Shown one piece after another: positions 32,761 through 40,749 of a stretch of DNA of 46,498 bases (position 1 is the stretch's first letter; each line of letters opens with the position of its first letter). Source of the stretch: Acetivibrio sp. MSJd-27 (GTDB taxonomy: Bacteria > Bacillota > Clostridia > UMGS1840 > HGM11507); assembly GCF_018918095.1 (NCBI RefSeq), contig NZ_JAHLPV010000020.1, positions 1 through 46,498 of the forward strand, read 5' to 3'. The position numbers and the translations under genes were made by a program. The notes beneath the pieces are model-generated. The model was not told where the DNA came from and made no database searches. It saw only the letters and a program-made list of their open reading frames with translations.

Positions 32761-33567
32761 ATGAAAAACCTTTCTAAAATAACAAAATATGGTGATTTTG
32801 ATATCGATATTACTGAGATTGCATCTGTGTGTAATGAACATATAATAAAGCCCTGGACGCACCATCTGAAAAACAATCTAAGCCATCGGATTCTGTTTGT
32901 TTATGAGGGAGAATTCCACGCTGTCATTGACGGTGTGGAATACACTGTTCAAAAAAACAATATGCTTTATGTACCAATCGAAGCGACCTATTCTTCTTAC
33001 TGCGGAACGCTTCCCTTTGGCTACTCCAGCATTTTCTTCCACATGAATCCTTTAACAGGTTCCCAGTTCCCGTTTCAGACCTGCTGTGTCCCCGAAGTGC
33101 CTGAAAAATACCGCAAATTTTTCAAAACGGTGGATGAGGAATGGATCTCCAAAAATTTTGGATATAAGCTTCGCATCAAATCTCTGTTATATGAAATTTT
33201 CCGAAATCTGCTGATTGAGCAGCTGACATTGAACATTGCCTTAAAAGGGTATCATGTGATCAAAGACGCGGTAAACTATATCGAACAGAACTATTATAAA
33301 GAAATCATCGACGTGAATAAACTGGCGCGGATGTCCGGTATCACACCCACTCACTTTATCCGCCTGTTTAAAGAAATTTACTCCACCACACCAAAACAAT
33401 ACATCAATAACCTCCGGATTGAACGCGCCATTGAGCTTTTGGAATTTTCCACCGCGTCCATCGATGAAATTTCAAATCAGCTGGGTTATTCCGACGCATC
33501 CTATTTCAGCAAGGCTTTCAAAAACGCCATGGGAAAAAGCCCGCTTCAATTCCGGACACACATCTGA
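32761..33567 (+). CDS. AraC-family transcriptional regulator
   Basis: 268 residues. The N-terminal 130 residues are a cupin-like effector domain (HRILFVYEGEFHAVIDGVEYTVQKNNMLYVP). The C-terminal 100 residues hold two HTH motifs: DVNKLARMSGITPTHFIRLFKEIYSTTPKQYINNLRIERA and SIDEISNQLGYSDASYFSKAFKNAMGKSPLQFR. The cupin part would bind a sugar or small ligand. AAGGAGTC precedes the ATG. It is divergent from the operon encoding the lyase and SLH proteins, so it is the natural activator of that operon in response to a breakdown product; direct evidence is lacking. A strong terminator follows. Confidence 0.93.
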   Translation: MKNLSKITKYGDFDIDITEIASVCNEHIIKPWTHHLKNNLSHRILFVYEGEFHAVIDGVEYTVQKNNMLYVPIEATYSSYCGTLPFGYSSIFFHMNPLTGSQFPFQTCCVPEVPEKYRKFFKTVDEEWISKNFGYKLRIKSLLYEIFRNLLIEQLTLNIALKGYHVIKDAVNYIEQNYYKEIIDVNKLARMSGITPTHFIRLFKEIYSTTPKQYINNLRIERAIELLEFSTASIDEISNQLGYSDASYFSKAFKNAMGKSPLQFRTHI

Positions 33568-33610
33568 CGTCCACCTTATCATGTGAAGTGAAAAACTGTT
33601 TCAGGCATTC

Positions 33611-33655
33611 AAAAAGAGCCGCAGCAAACTTCGTATATTGCCGCGGCTCTTTTTT
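33611..33655 (+). terminator. intrinsic terminator after AraC gene
   Basis: AAAAAGAGCCGC (33611-33622) pairs with GCGGCTCTTTTT (33643-33654), a perfect 12-bp stem running into the T-tract. It also serves the convergent radical SAM gene. Confidence 0.92.
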
Positions 33656-33707
33656 CATAAGAAATGGTACCCTTGTTATACAATGCCTTCAGCGAGGGCA
33701 GTACCCT

Positions 33708-34610
33708 CTAGATTCCCTCCCCGTCAAAAGGGGGAACAAAGCTTTCCTCCGCCGTTCCGCCCTCCTGAATAAATCCGTTTTCAATGCCCAGTTCCACCGC
33801 AAAATCAATGAGTTCCTCATATTCCTTCGAAGAAATGGTGCGGTTCAGTTCGGGGTACCGCTCCAGCCCCGCAAGAGGGGTGAACTGGTTCATAATGCTG
33901 TAGTAAATCTGATTGCCGTAAGTGTCAAACAGATAGCTTAAAATGTTCTTGGAATCGTCAAGCTGTCCCGGCAGTACCAAATGACGGACGATGAGTCCCC
34001 TTGTCATTCTTCTGTCCGCATCGAATGCGGGAAGTCCCGTCTGGCGGAACATCTCGGCTATTGCAGTTTTCACGACAGAGGGATAATCCGGCGCAGAGGA
34101 ATACTTCCGTGCCGTCCCGGCAGAGAAATATTTAAAATCCGGCAGATAAATGTCCACAAGCCCTTCCAGCATCCGAAGGGTTTCCACCCGCTCATAGCCG
34201 CTGCAGTTATAGACGATCGGCAGCTTTAACCCCTGTTCTTTCGCCAGAATAAGGGCTTCCCGAATAGGAGGAACAAAGTGTGACGGCGTGACGAGGTTGA
34301 TATTCTGCGCGCCCTTCTCTTTCAGTTCAAAAAAAATCTCCGCCAGCCGGTCGATACTGATTTCTTCTCCTGCTCTCCCTCTGGAGATCGCACGGTTCTG
34401 ACAGTATACACATCCCAGGTTACAGCCCGAGAAAAATATGGCGCCTGAGCCATTTTCTCCTGAGATACAAGGCTCTTCCCAAAAGTGCAGGGCTGCTCTT
34501 GCTGCCGTCAGCCTGCTTCCGGATTTGCAATATCCTTTCTGCCCTGCCTCCCGGTTCGCATGGCACATCCGGGGGCAGAGGGTACAGTCTTCCATCCAAT
34601 TTTTCTGCAT
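33708..34610 (-). CDS. PflX-like radical SAM protein
   Basis: 300 residues. FSGCNLGCVYCQNRAIS carries the radical SAM CxxxCxxC (Cys63, 67, 70). The N-terminus has a second Cys set, CTLCPRMCHANREAGQKGYC (9, 12, 16, 28), typical of the PflX/COG1313 group. The group resembles pyruvate-formate-lyase activating enzymes, but its substrate is unknown. NLVTPSHFVPPIREAL and YLPDFKYF are further family segments. I chose the ATG at 34610 although its ribosome site is modest (CAGG); the frame extends upstream to a TTG without support. It lies next to the kinase/PqqD cassette, separated from it by repeat copy 3, and may or may not belong to it. Confidence 0.82.
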   Translation of the reverse strand: MQKNWMEDCTLCPRMCHANREAGQKGYCKSGSRLTAARAALHFWEEPCISGENGSGAIFFSGCNLGCVYCQNRAISRGRAGEEISIDRLAEIFFELKEKGAQNINLVTPSHFVPPIREALILAKEQGLKLPIVYNCSGYERVETLRMLEGLVDIYLPDFKYFSAGTARKYSSAPDYPSVVKTAIAEMFRQTGLPAFDADRRMTRGLIVRHLVLPGQLDDSKNILSYLFDTYGNQIYYSIMNQFTPLAGLERYPELNRTISSKEYEELIDFAVELGIENGFIQEGGTAEESFVPPFDGEGI

Positions 34611-34703
34611 TTCCGATACCTGCCTGTTTTTATTTTGACAAAATGAAAAGGCTTTCGCAAAGCAAAAGCCGCCTAAAAAGTGCAAAACCCAGTGTGCAAT
34701 TCC

Positions 34704-34814
34704 CTAATGCATAATAAAAAGTTCTTCGTTTCAAAACGCAGACGCGCTCCGCATGCTGTTTTTTGAAACATGCAATTGCGCAGGATTCCGCGTAATTTCC
34801 TATGTTATGAAAAA
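34704..34814 (+). repeat. interspersed ~100-bp repeat, copy 3
   Basis: It begins CTAATGCATAATAAAAAG and ends TATGTTATGAAAAACC. It matches copy 4 closely in the middle (TTTTTTGAAACATGCAATTG) and retains a degraded form of the GCAATTGCGC hairpin. It lies between the radical SAM gene and the ABC exporter gene, both on the minus strand. Confidence 0.8.
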
Positions 34815-34821
34815 CCGTTTC

Positions 34822-36495
34822 TCAGGCATCCGTTCCATTCTCTTTTTTTATCTCCGCTTTGCCTTTTTCTAAATGAATCACATGATTACAAATCTCCAGA
34901 GCGGACGGCCGGTGAGAAACAATAAACAACGTTTTTGTTTTCCACTCTTTGATATGGTTTAAGATAGCTCGCTCCGTCTTCTCGTCCAGCGATGAGGTGG
35001 CCTCATCCAGAAGCAGAATGGGCGCGTCATGCAAAACAGCCCTTGCAATGGCAAGCCTCTGTACTTGCCCTTCGCTCAGTCCCAGTCCCTTTTCCCCCAA
35101 AACAGTATCAAATTTTTGGGGCAGCTGCATGATAAAATCATATATTTCAGCGGCTTTTGCCGCACGGATAATCTCCTCTTCCTTTGCCTCCTGATGAAAG
35201 AACACAATGTTCTCCCGAATGGTGCCGGAAAGAATCAAGTTTCCCTGCGGCACATAGGCAAACAGGGCTCTCGTCTCCCATCCGGCCTCCTGCGTTCCGG
35301 CATCGGACGTAAGCAAAACTTTCCCTTCCACAGGTTTCAGAACCCCTAGCAAAAGCTTCAAAAGAGTGCTCTTTCCAATGCCGGAAATACCTGTGATTGC
35401 AGTAAAATCTCCCTGTTTTACTGTCAGGTTTAAATCCTGCAGAACAGGTTCTTCTCCATAAGAGAAACTTAAATTTTCAAACCGGATCTCTTCCAATGCA
35501 TGGTATGTCCGATAGGATGCCTTTGCAGGGGCGTCCTGATTCAATTCCTCTAATTCGAGAAGCCGTTCCGCCGAAGCCAGAGCGGAATAGTACTGGGGAA
35601 GCAAAGCGGACATTCCGCGAAAAGGCGTTTGAATCTGGTTGACCAATTGAAGCATGAAAACCAGCGTACCATAAGACATTGCCCCCGCAAAAAGCTGGAA
35701 TGCTCCCCAGATCATTGCAAAATAGTAGCCTGCTGTAAACGCAAGGGAAGTGAATATATTAGCAATAATGCTTATAGTATTGCGCTTCATTTTCAGCCTG
35801 AAATTCTTTTCCTGAAGGTCGGAGGAATAATTTGTGACTTCACTCTCGTTACGGAAAGCTTTCACCGCCAGGATATTCTGAAGAGCCTCCTGCATAAAAG
35901 AGCGGGTTTTCCCTTCACTCTCCTGGCACATCTTATGTAATCTTTTCATTCGCTTGCTGTATATTCTTGTAAATCCCATAAAAAGAAGCCCGAAAACCAG
36001 ATAAAACGCCAGAAACAGGGGCTGTTCCCACAGCAGCAGAGCGGCCGCGGCTCCCAGCCTTGTGACGAAGGACAGCAGAGTGGGGAGAATCCCCACCACC
36101 GCACTTGTGATAATCGAAATATCCGATGTAAGGCGGTTCATCAAATCCCCGGAATGCATTGCGGTGACCTGTGTCAGATCCTTGCACAGCAAGCTGCTGA
36201 AGACAGTTTTCCTCAGCTTTATTTCCAGTTTTCCCGAAACACGCACATTCAGATAGCTGTAGGAAACCTGCAAGAGCAACAGGGTTCCCACCAAAGCAGC
36301 CACCGAAACAGCTTTCGCGGCAAGACTGCCGCTCAGCTGCCCCACAGCCGTATCAATCAGCTCCCTGGACAAAACCGCAAAAGAAACGGAACACATGGAC
36401 ATGGCAAAACTGATAGCGCATAAAAGGATCAGCGGAAAAAGAATAAATTTGGAATGGATACAAATCCAGCGGAAGGCGTTTTTGTTTCTTTTCAC
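34822..36495 (-). CDS. ABC exporter, fused permease and ATPase
   Basis: A 557-residue half transporter. Residues about 15-300 are a six-helix ABC membrane domain. The ATPase has Walker A GISGIGKST (369-377), signature LSEGQ (473-477), Walker B ILLLDE (493-498) and the H-loop His (528). There is no peptidase C39 domain at the start, so leader cleavage must be done by another protein if the cargo is a peptide. The start is GTG at 36495, after GAGGAG, and overlaps the stop of the protease gene by 4 bases (GTGA). Last gene of the kinase/PqqD/protease cassette; exporting the product of that cassette is the obvious role. Confidence 0.93.
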   Translation of the reverse strand: MKRNKNAFRWICIHSKFILFPLILLCAISFAMSMCSVSFAVLSRELIDTAVGQLSGSLAAKAVSVAALVGTLLLLQVSYSYLNVRVSGKLEIKLRKTVFSSLLCKDLTQVTAMHSGDLMNRLTSDISIITSAVVGILPTLLSFVTRLGAAAALLLWEQPLFLAFYLVFGLLFMGFTRIYSKRMKRLHKMCQESEGKTRSFMQEALQNILAVKAFRNESEVTNYSSDLQEKNFRLKMKRNTISIIANIFTSLAFTAGYYFAMIWGAFQLFAGAMSYGTLVFMLQLVNQIQTPFRGMSALLPQYYSALASAERLLELEELNQDAPAKASYRTYHALEEIRFENLSFSYGEEPVLQDLNLTVKQGDFTAITGISGIGKSTLLKLLLGVLKPVEGKVLLTSDAGTQEAGWETRALFAYVPQGNLILSGTIRENIVFFHQEAKEEEIIRAAKAAEIYDFIMQLPQKFDTVLGEKGLGLSEGQVQRLAIARAVLHDAPILLLDEATSSLDEKTERAILNHIKEWKTKTLFIVSHRPSALEICNHVIHLEKGKAEIKKENGTDA

Positions 36496-36950
36496 TTTAT
36501 TATTCTCCTCAGTTTGAGCGCGGCGGACAGCAGTGCGGGGCGAAGCGGACGCACCGCACACCACAAAACAGTATACAGACGGTATGAAAGACTCTTGATG
36601 GAACACATTTTCCCTTTTCGCTGAAACGCTTCTACTGCTCCCAGTATCTGCCCGGGATAAACCGGGTATTCCAGCCTTGTCTGATTATCGCCGCACAGAA
36701 AAAAGGCACCGTCCCTGCCAGCGACGATCCGGTGCAGAATACAGGCGCCGTTTTCCCTTCTGTAAAATATAATGTCGTATTTGCGATAGGATTCTTTTTT
36801 AGACAGAACAACACTGTCCCGCTTGCTGGAAAAAAGGGGAAACATACTGTTTCCCACCACAGTAAGGCGAACCTTTTTCCCGGAACGCAGACATTCCTCC
36901 ATGATGGGACTGAGTTCTGTGATATGTTTCAGCAGAAATTCGTTTTTCAT
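36492..36950 (-). CDS. Ser/His signal-peptidase-like (S24/S26) protein
   Basis: 152 residues. VVGNSMFPLF (31-40) is the Ser-containing box of S24/S26 peptidases, with Ser35 as nucleophile. DIIFYRRENGACILHRIV (59-76) supplies His73 where SipW/ER-type signal peptidases have His in place of the Lys of classical bacterial enzymes. CGDNQTR (86-92) matches the later GD box. A weakly hydrophobic segment follows at about 120-145. SipW-type enzymes process exported substrates. In a RiPP-like setting it could remove a leader peptide, which is inference. Its start and stop overlap the neighbours by 4 bases each, so all four genes of the cassette are coupled. Confidence 0.8.
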   Translation of the reverse strand: MKNEFLLKHITELSPIMEECLRSGKKVRLTVVGNSMFPLFSSKRDSVVLSKKESYRKYDIIFYRRENGACILHRIVAGRDGAFFLCGDNQTRLEYPVYPGQILGAVEAFQRKGKMCSIKSLSYRLYTVLWCAVRPLRPALLSAALKLRRIIK

Positions 36951-37213
36951 TCTTCCAGTGCTTTGATCGCCCGGATTTCATCCAAAAACGCCGTGATATC
37001 CTCGCGGGCAGTCTTCTCATCTACATCGTATTCCTTTTGGAGCTCTGCCAGCAGTTCTTCAAAGGTTCTGTCCTCCTCCAGCAGCCGCCAGAGAAAAACG
37101 CCGGTTTCATTCAAGGTAATCATCCCATCAAAATCCACCAAAATAGAACTGACTGGAATTACCACAAAACTGCCTGCAATTTCTTTTAACAAAAATTCCT
37201 GGTTGACTCTCAT
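36947..37213 (-). CDS. PqqD-like RiPP recognition element protein
   Basis: An 88-residue stand-alone PqqD-family protein. After an N-terminal beta part (VVIPVSSILVDFDGMITLNETGVFLWRLL) comes the helical half with RTFEELLAELQKEYDVDEKTAREDITAFLDEI. LNETG-x2-LW and EYDVD are strong family features. PqqD domains bind the leader peptide of ribosomally made, modified peptides (PQQ, lasso peptides, sactipeptides and others) and hand it to the modifying enzyme. It lies between the kinase gene upstream and the protease gene, overlapping each by 4 bases (ATGA), which suggests that the three act together. No precursor peptide gene is evident nearby. Confidence 0.92.
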   Translation of the reverse strand: MRVNQEFLLKEIAGSFVVIPVSSILVDFDGMITLNETGVFLWRLLEEDRTFEELLAELQKEYDVDEKTAREDITAFLDEIRAIKALEE

Positions 37214-38088
37214 TTCTTTTCTCCTATCCGCAACGTATTTTTTACCATCTGCACGGCTTCCTCATCCGGCCTGCATCCCAGCAAATAGCAGGGAACCTGC
37301 TTAAGAAGCCCGTCGGCCGTATCAAGAGCAATATCTGCCATATCGCGGTATGGATATACCGCAATCTCCCGCAGCAACCGGAATACAGCCTCCTGCGGCT
37401 TCAATTCACTGATCCGGTTCTCCTTCGCCTGCTCCAGAAAAACGACAGCACGCAAAGGTACATGTATATTTTCATTGATCTCTGTCTTCCCGCTCCAAGG
37501 CGTTCCACAGATATGTGGTCTCCCATCTACAAAGGTAACCGCCGGAGAATCGTCGTTGACAACGGTAACCCTATCACCAAAACACTTCTTCCACAGTCTG
37601 GTATGGGTCGATTTTCCGGTTCCGGACGGAGCAGAGAACAGAATTCCATCCCCGCCAAAAGCAATGGAGGAGGAATGCACCACCAACCCTCCGTGTAACG
37701 TCAGCGCCATTCTAAAAATTTCTCCTGTCATATTAAAACAGCGAACATCAACCGGGGCCCCGCCCAGCATTTCCACATCCCGTATCACCGCCTGTACCTC
37801 ACGAAACCCCGGATCTGCCGTCATAAGCGCCGTACGGTTTTCGGTATTCTCCAGCCGGTCGAAATTGACATATCCGCCCTCTTTTGTCAAAAGATAAGTG
37901 CGATACCCCATTCTCTGCCCAATTAAATCTCCTTCCGGTTCAAAAATTTCCTCCTGTTCGGAGAAGGAAATCTTCAAATCTGGCACTACAGCCTCTTTTA
38001 CACGGTATTGTTCCATCCTTCTCAGAAAAAAGGGGTAATTTATATTTTCAACCCAGACAGAAAGCCCGGCAATACAGTAGTTCGGCAT
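37210..38088 (-). CDS. HPr kinase-like (lasso-kinase-type) protein
   Basis: 292 residues. The second half resembles HPr kinase/phosphorylase and the related kinases of lasso-peptide clusters: GGLVVHSSSIAFGGDGILFS, P-loop APSGTGKSTH (153-162), DD at 179-180 in VVNDDSPAV, and CGTPWSGK (194-201). The first 120 residues are poorly conserved and may bind the substrate. It lacks the N-terminal domain of true HprK, and no HPr-system gene is near, so it is not the catabolite-control enzyme. Paeninodin-type lasso kinases phosphorylate the precursor C-terminus; the same may hold here. It is the first gene of the cassette, with AAAGGAG before the ATG and a clear promoter. Confidence 0.88.
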   Translation of the reverse strand: MPNYCIAGLSVWVENINYPFFLRRMEQYRVKEAVVPDLKISFSEQEEIFEPEGDLIGQRMGYRTYLLTKEGGYVNFDRLENTENRTALMTADPGFREVQAVIRDVEMLGGAPVDVRCFNMTGEIFRMALTLHGGLVVHSSSIAFGGDGILFSAPSGTGKSTHTRLWKKCFGDRVTVVNDDSPAVTFVDGRPHICGTPWSGKTEINENIHVPLRAVVFLEQAKENRISELKPQEAVFRLLREIAVYPYRDMADIALDTADGLLKQVPCYLLGCRPDEEAVQMVKNTLRIGEKK

Positions 38089-38120
38089 TCTGAAACTCCT
38101 TTGTCCGTAATAGTAATATC

Positions 38121-38149
38121 ATTATAACAAGATTAAAACACTTTTGCAA
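38121..38149 (-). promoter_or_regulatory. main promoter of the kinase/PqqD cassette
   Basis: On the minus strand TTGCAA (38144-38149), a 17-bp spacer and TATAAT (38121-38126), about 35 bp upstream of the kinase start. The -35 sits inside a small hairpin (ACTTTTGC-CTT-GCAAAAGT) that could attenuate transcription arriving from further upstream. Confidence 0.75.
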
Positions 38150-38246
38150 GGCAAAAGTCACCTTTTTACGTTTCAACCCCGCGAAATGGGGGCTATCTTT
38201 CCGCTGCCTGCTCACAAACGAAATCTGCCGCTTTTAGCTGAGCGGG

Positions 38247-38275
38247 GTTATAATATACACCAAATGTTTTGTCAA
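38247..38275 (-). promoter_or_regulatory. possible second, upstream promoter
   Basis: TTGACA (38270-38275), a 17-bp spacer and TATAAC (38247-38252) on the minus strand. A transcript from here would run through two GC-rich hairpins (around 38180-38245) and the attenuator-like hairpin before the kinase gene. A small leader RNA is possible. I found no ORF with a ribosome site in this leader. Confidence 0.5.
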
Positions 38276-38307
38276 ACAAGTTTTTGTGGATATCACACAG
38301 AAGCAGG

Positions 38308-38336
38308 TTGCAATCAGCGACGCAATATGTTAAAAT
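38308..38336 (+). promoter_or_regulatory. promoter of the SLH gene at 38398
   Basis: TTGCAA (38308-38313), a 17-bp spacer and TAAAAT (38331-38336), 60 bp upstream of the start codon. Confidence 0.65.
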
Positions 38337-38397
38337 CAACTTAAGTCAAACACTATATAACGAATGCTTAATAATAAGAATAGGGGGTTCTCTTCAT

Positions 38398-40005
38398 ATG
38401 TTAAAAAAGGCAATATCCTACATACTCAGCATCGGCATTTTACTCACTGCCGTTTCCATTCCTGCTGCAGCAGAGATAAGTTTTTCTGACTTGGGCAGCA
38501 GCCACTGGTCCTATGAATCCGTCTCAAAGCTGGTGAACGACGGAACCATCAGCGGTTATGAGGACGGCACTTTCCGCCCGGACAACACTGTCACAAGAGC
38601 GGAATTTGTCAAAATGATCGGAAAAGGTCCTGACAAACGGGAAACCGATTTTTCCGATGTGCCGAAAGACCATTGGGGATATGAATATATCATGTATTCC
38701 GGACTCAAAGGCAGCGGCAACAATTTTGAGCCGGACAGGCCTATCACCCGCGGTGAGACAGCAGAGCTTCTCTGGAGCCGTGCCGGCGAGAAAAAAGGCG
38801 AGATTGCGCCTTCTATTATCACCGAACAGTCTGCGAACCAGGATGCTGCCGCATGGCTTTACAACAACAGCATTATGATTGGAAACGACGGAGTGGACCT
38901 TCGGCTTGGAGACACCCTTTCCCGCGCGGAAGCCGCCGCTCTGATCATCCGTTCCAGAGAGACGGACGGTTCCTCCAGAACAAGCTTCAGCCAAGCCATT
39001 TCCGATGAGGTTGCCAAAACGGTATTCACCAGCATGAAGCTGTTCGACAATAAAGAATACAATCCGGACAAAACCGTGACAAACGGCGAGTTGGCCAGAG
39101 CGGCACTTCGACTGGCCAGTGAAGAATACAACCTGACATACAGCGCTTTTCCGATCGCTTCTCAGCTGGAGCATACCTATGGAAGAGACATCACCATTAT
39201 CGGCAAGGAGTGCCTTGGGGAGGACAAGATTACAGCCGCCTTTGCGGATCAGACAGCCAACAAAAAAGACGCTGTCTGCGCTCTGGTATACGGCATGATC
39301 AAAAAATCTCACGCTACCGTAAGTCTTGGAAATATTGACAACTACTATAAAGATCTGTCCGGCATCGGAAAGGACAAAACCAATGTTATCCTGACCTATG
39401 CCTACACCAACGGAATTCAGCTGTTTGACGGCGGAAATATCAAGGGGGAGGAAGCAGTCACCCTGAAAGAAATCAGTGCTATTCTGATTCAGCTGGAAAA
39501 CATCTGCGGTTCCCAGACAATCTACTCCACCGAGAAGAATGACAGAAACCGCTATATTGCCAAGGACAGCAAAATTTCTTACGACCTTGCCTCCTATCCA
39601 TCGTCAAAGGATAAATACCAATATATTTTGAAGGATGTTCCGAATGCCGTGTACAATGCGCCAATCGCTTTCACGGGCAGTGCTGAAAAATTTGGATTGC
39701 CCCGGCTGAACTTTGACTTCGCAAGAGAATTCTCCGATATGTTCCTCGCTCAGCTGGATAAAATTGTCGCTGCCGGACAGGACAAGTTCGGGGTTACCCT
39801 GCGCTTTGAATATTACCCCAGCCTCGTCTTTGACAACGGACAGGGCTTCACTATCCGCACAAAATGCATTGTGCTGGACAATCCGAAAAACGTCAGTTAT
39901 CAGGATCTATTCGGCGATCAGAAACTGACGGACGATATTCCCGCCGTACCGGCCAGCGGCTCAGAATTTTTCGTGGATATTAAGACCAGCTATGTTCTTT
40001 TTTGA
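38398..40005 (+). CDS. SLH surface protein
   Basis: 535 residues. A signal peptide (1-25, ending PAAAE) is followed by three SLH units: FSDLGSSHWSYESVSKLVND with GTISGYEDGTFRPDN, FSDVPKDHWGYEYIMYSGLK, and a third ending GNDGVDLRLGDTLSRAEAAALI. A weaker repeat follows at about 205-250 (DNKEYNPDKTVTNGELARAAL). The C-terminal part (about 380-535) is an unrecognised globular domain. The ATG at 38398 follows a GGGGG site; the frame is open upstream but unsupported. Its stop codon lies inside repeat copy 4. Confidence 0.88.
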   Translation: MLKKAISYILSIGILLTAVSIPAAAEISFSDLGSSHWSYESVSKLVNDGTISGYEDGTFRPDNTVTRAEFVKMIGKGPDKRETDFSDVPKDHWGYEYIMYSGLKGSGNNFEPDRPITRGETAELLWSRAGEKKGEIAPSIITEQSANQDAAAWLYNNSIMIGNDGVDLRLGDTLSRAEAAALIIRSRETDGSSRTSFSQAISDEVAKTVFTSMKLFDNKEYNPDKTVTNGELARAALRLASEEYNLTYSAFPIASQLEHTYGRDITIIGKECLGEDKITAAFADQTANKKDAVCALVYGMIKKSHATVSLGNIDNYYKDLSGIGKDKTNVILTYAYTNGIQLFDGGNIKGEEAVTLKEISAILIQLENICGSQTIYSTEKNDRNRYIAKDSKISYDLASYPSSKDKYQYILKDVPNAVYNAPIAFTGSAEKFGLPRLNFDFAREFSDMFLAQLDKIVAAGQDKFGVTLRFEYYPSLVFDNGQGFTIRTKCIVLDNPKNVSYQDLFGDQKLTDDIPAVPASGSEFFVDIKTSYVLF

Positions 40006-40116
40006 TAACATAGGCAATTGCGCGGAATCTTGCGCAATTGCATGTTTCAAAAAACAACGCGCGAAGCGCAGCTGCGTTTTTCGGAAAGAAAAACTTTTTT
40101 ATAGGAGTAATGCATC
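39998..40116 (-). repeat. interspersed ~100-bp repeat, copy 4
   Basis: Inverted relative to the other three copies and the best preserved. It contains a perfect 10-bp hairpin, GCAATTGCGC (40014-40023) and GCGCAATTGC (40032-40041), then a GC-rich hairpin around GCGCGAAGCGC and an A/T stem near GTTTTTCGGAAAGAAAAAC. It contains the stop codon of the SLH gene and provides the ribosome site (AGGAG) and leader of the next gene. Confidence 0.85.
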
Positions 40117-40692
40117 ATGAATTCAAGACACCATACCGGCTTTGGAATCCTGGGAACCTGTATTCGAATCATTTCCATTCTGATATTGATTCTGGCAAAC
40201 AAGCATCTTGGGGGCATGAAATACAATTTTTATTGGCATGTCGCTGTTCCCGTGGCTGTCTCTCAATTGCTCGCCGCCCTGTACGCCTTTAATTATGCCA
40301 AACACGGGCGATACGGGAAAACCCTTAATATGTTCGCCAAGCAGTTTTGTGTGATCTCCCTACTGGTCACCCTGATTGTGTTTTTGGACAGGGATATGCA
40401 GATTTTTGCGATTACCCAGTGTATTTATGCTCTTCTTTACACTGCTCTTATTTGGTATATTTCCAGCTATGTGTTTGAGAATGTGCAGAAACGAGGAAAA
40501 ATCAATATCACAAAAAGCTTTTTGATTTTATCCATCCCAGTGTTTCTGCTAGCCCCTGTCGTATATTACTTTGGCCAGAAGGAATGGATGCAGCTCTGCT
40601 TTTCTCTGGGGTATTGCTTTCTGTTTATCAGTCTTTCCACTCTGTTCAGTTTGGTCAGATACCGGAGGAAATCGGGTAAAAAGAAAAGTTAA
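40117..40692 (+). CDS. integral membrane protein, unrecognised
   Basis: 191 residues with about six hydrophobic segments (around 10-28, 42-60, 74-90, 98-120, 132-150 and 156-178) and a basic C-terminus. AGGAG, supplied by repeat copy 4, lies 10 bases before the ATG. I do not recognise the family. The composition is like that of small membrane proteins of unknown function in Clostridia. It follows the SLH gene in the same direction and may be co-transcribed through the repeat. Confidence 0.7.
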   Translation: MNSRHHTGFGILGTCIRIISILILILANKHLGGMKYNFYWHVAVPVAVSQLLAALYAFNYAKHGRYGKTLNMFAKQFCVISLLVTLIVFLDRDMQIFAITQCIYALLYTALIWYISSYVFENVQKRGKINITKSFLILSIPVFLLAPVVYYFGQKEWMQLCFSLGYCFLFISLSTLFSLVRYRRKSGKKKS

Positions 40693-40749
40693 GTGTTTTT
40701 GATGAGGTGCAATTCTGCTGCGATTGTTTTATAACTGCGGGCAAGATGT

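Noticed and set aside
38144-38344. Short plus-strand frame encoding a Cys-containing peptide upstream of the SLH gene, considered as a RiPP precursor
   Set aside because: No ribosome site, overlaps promoters on both strands, and no leader/core layout is visible.
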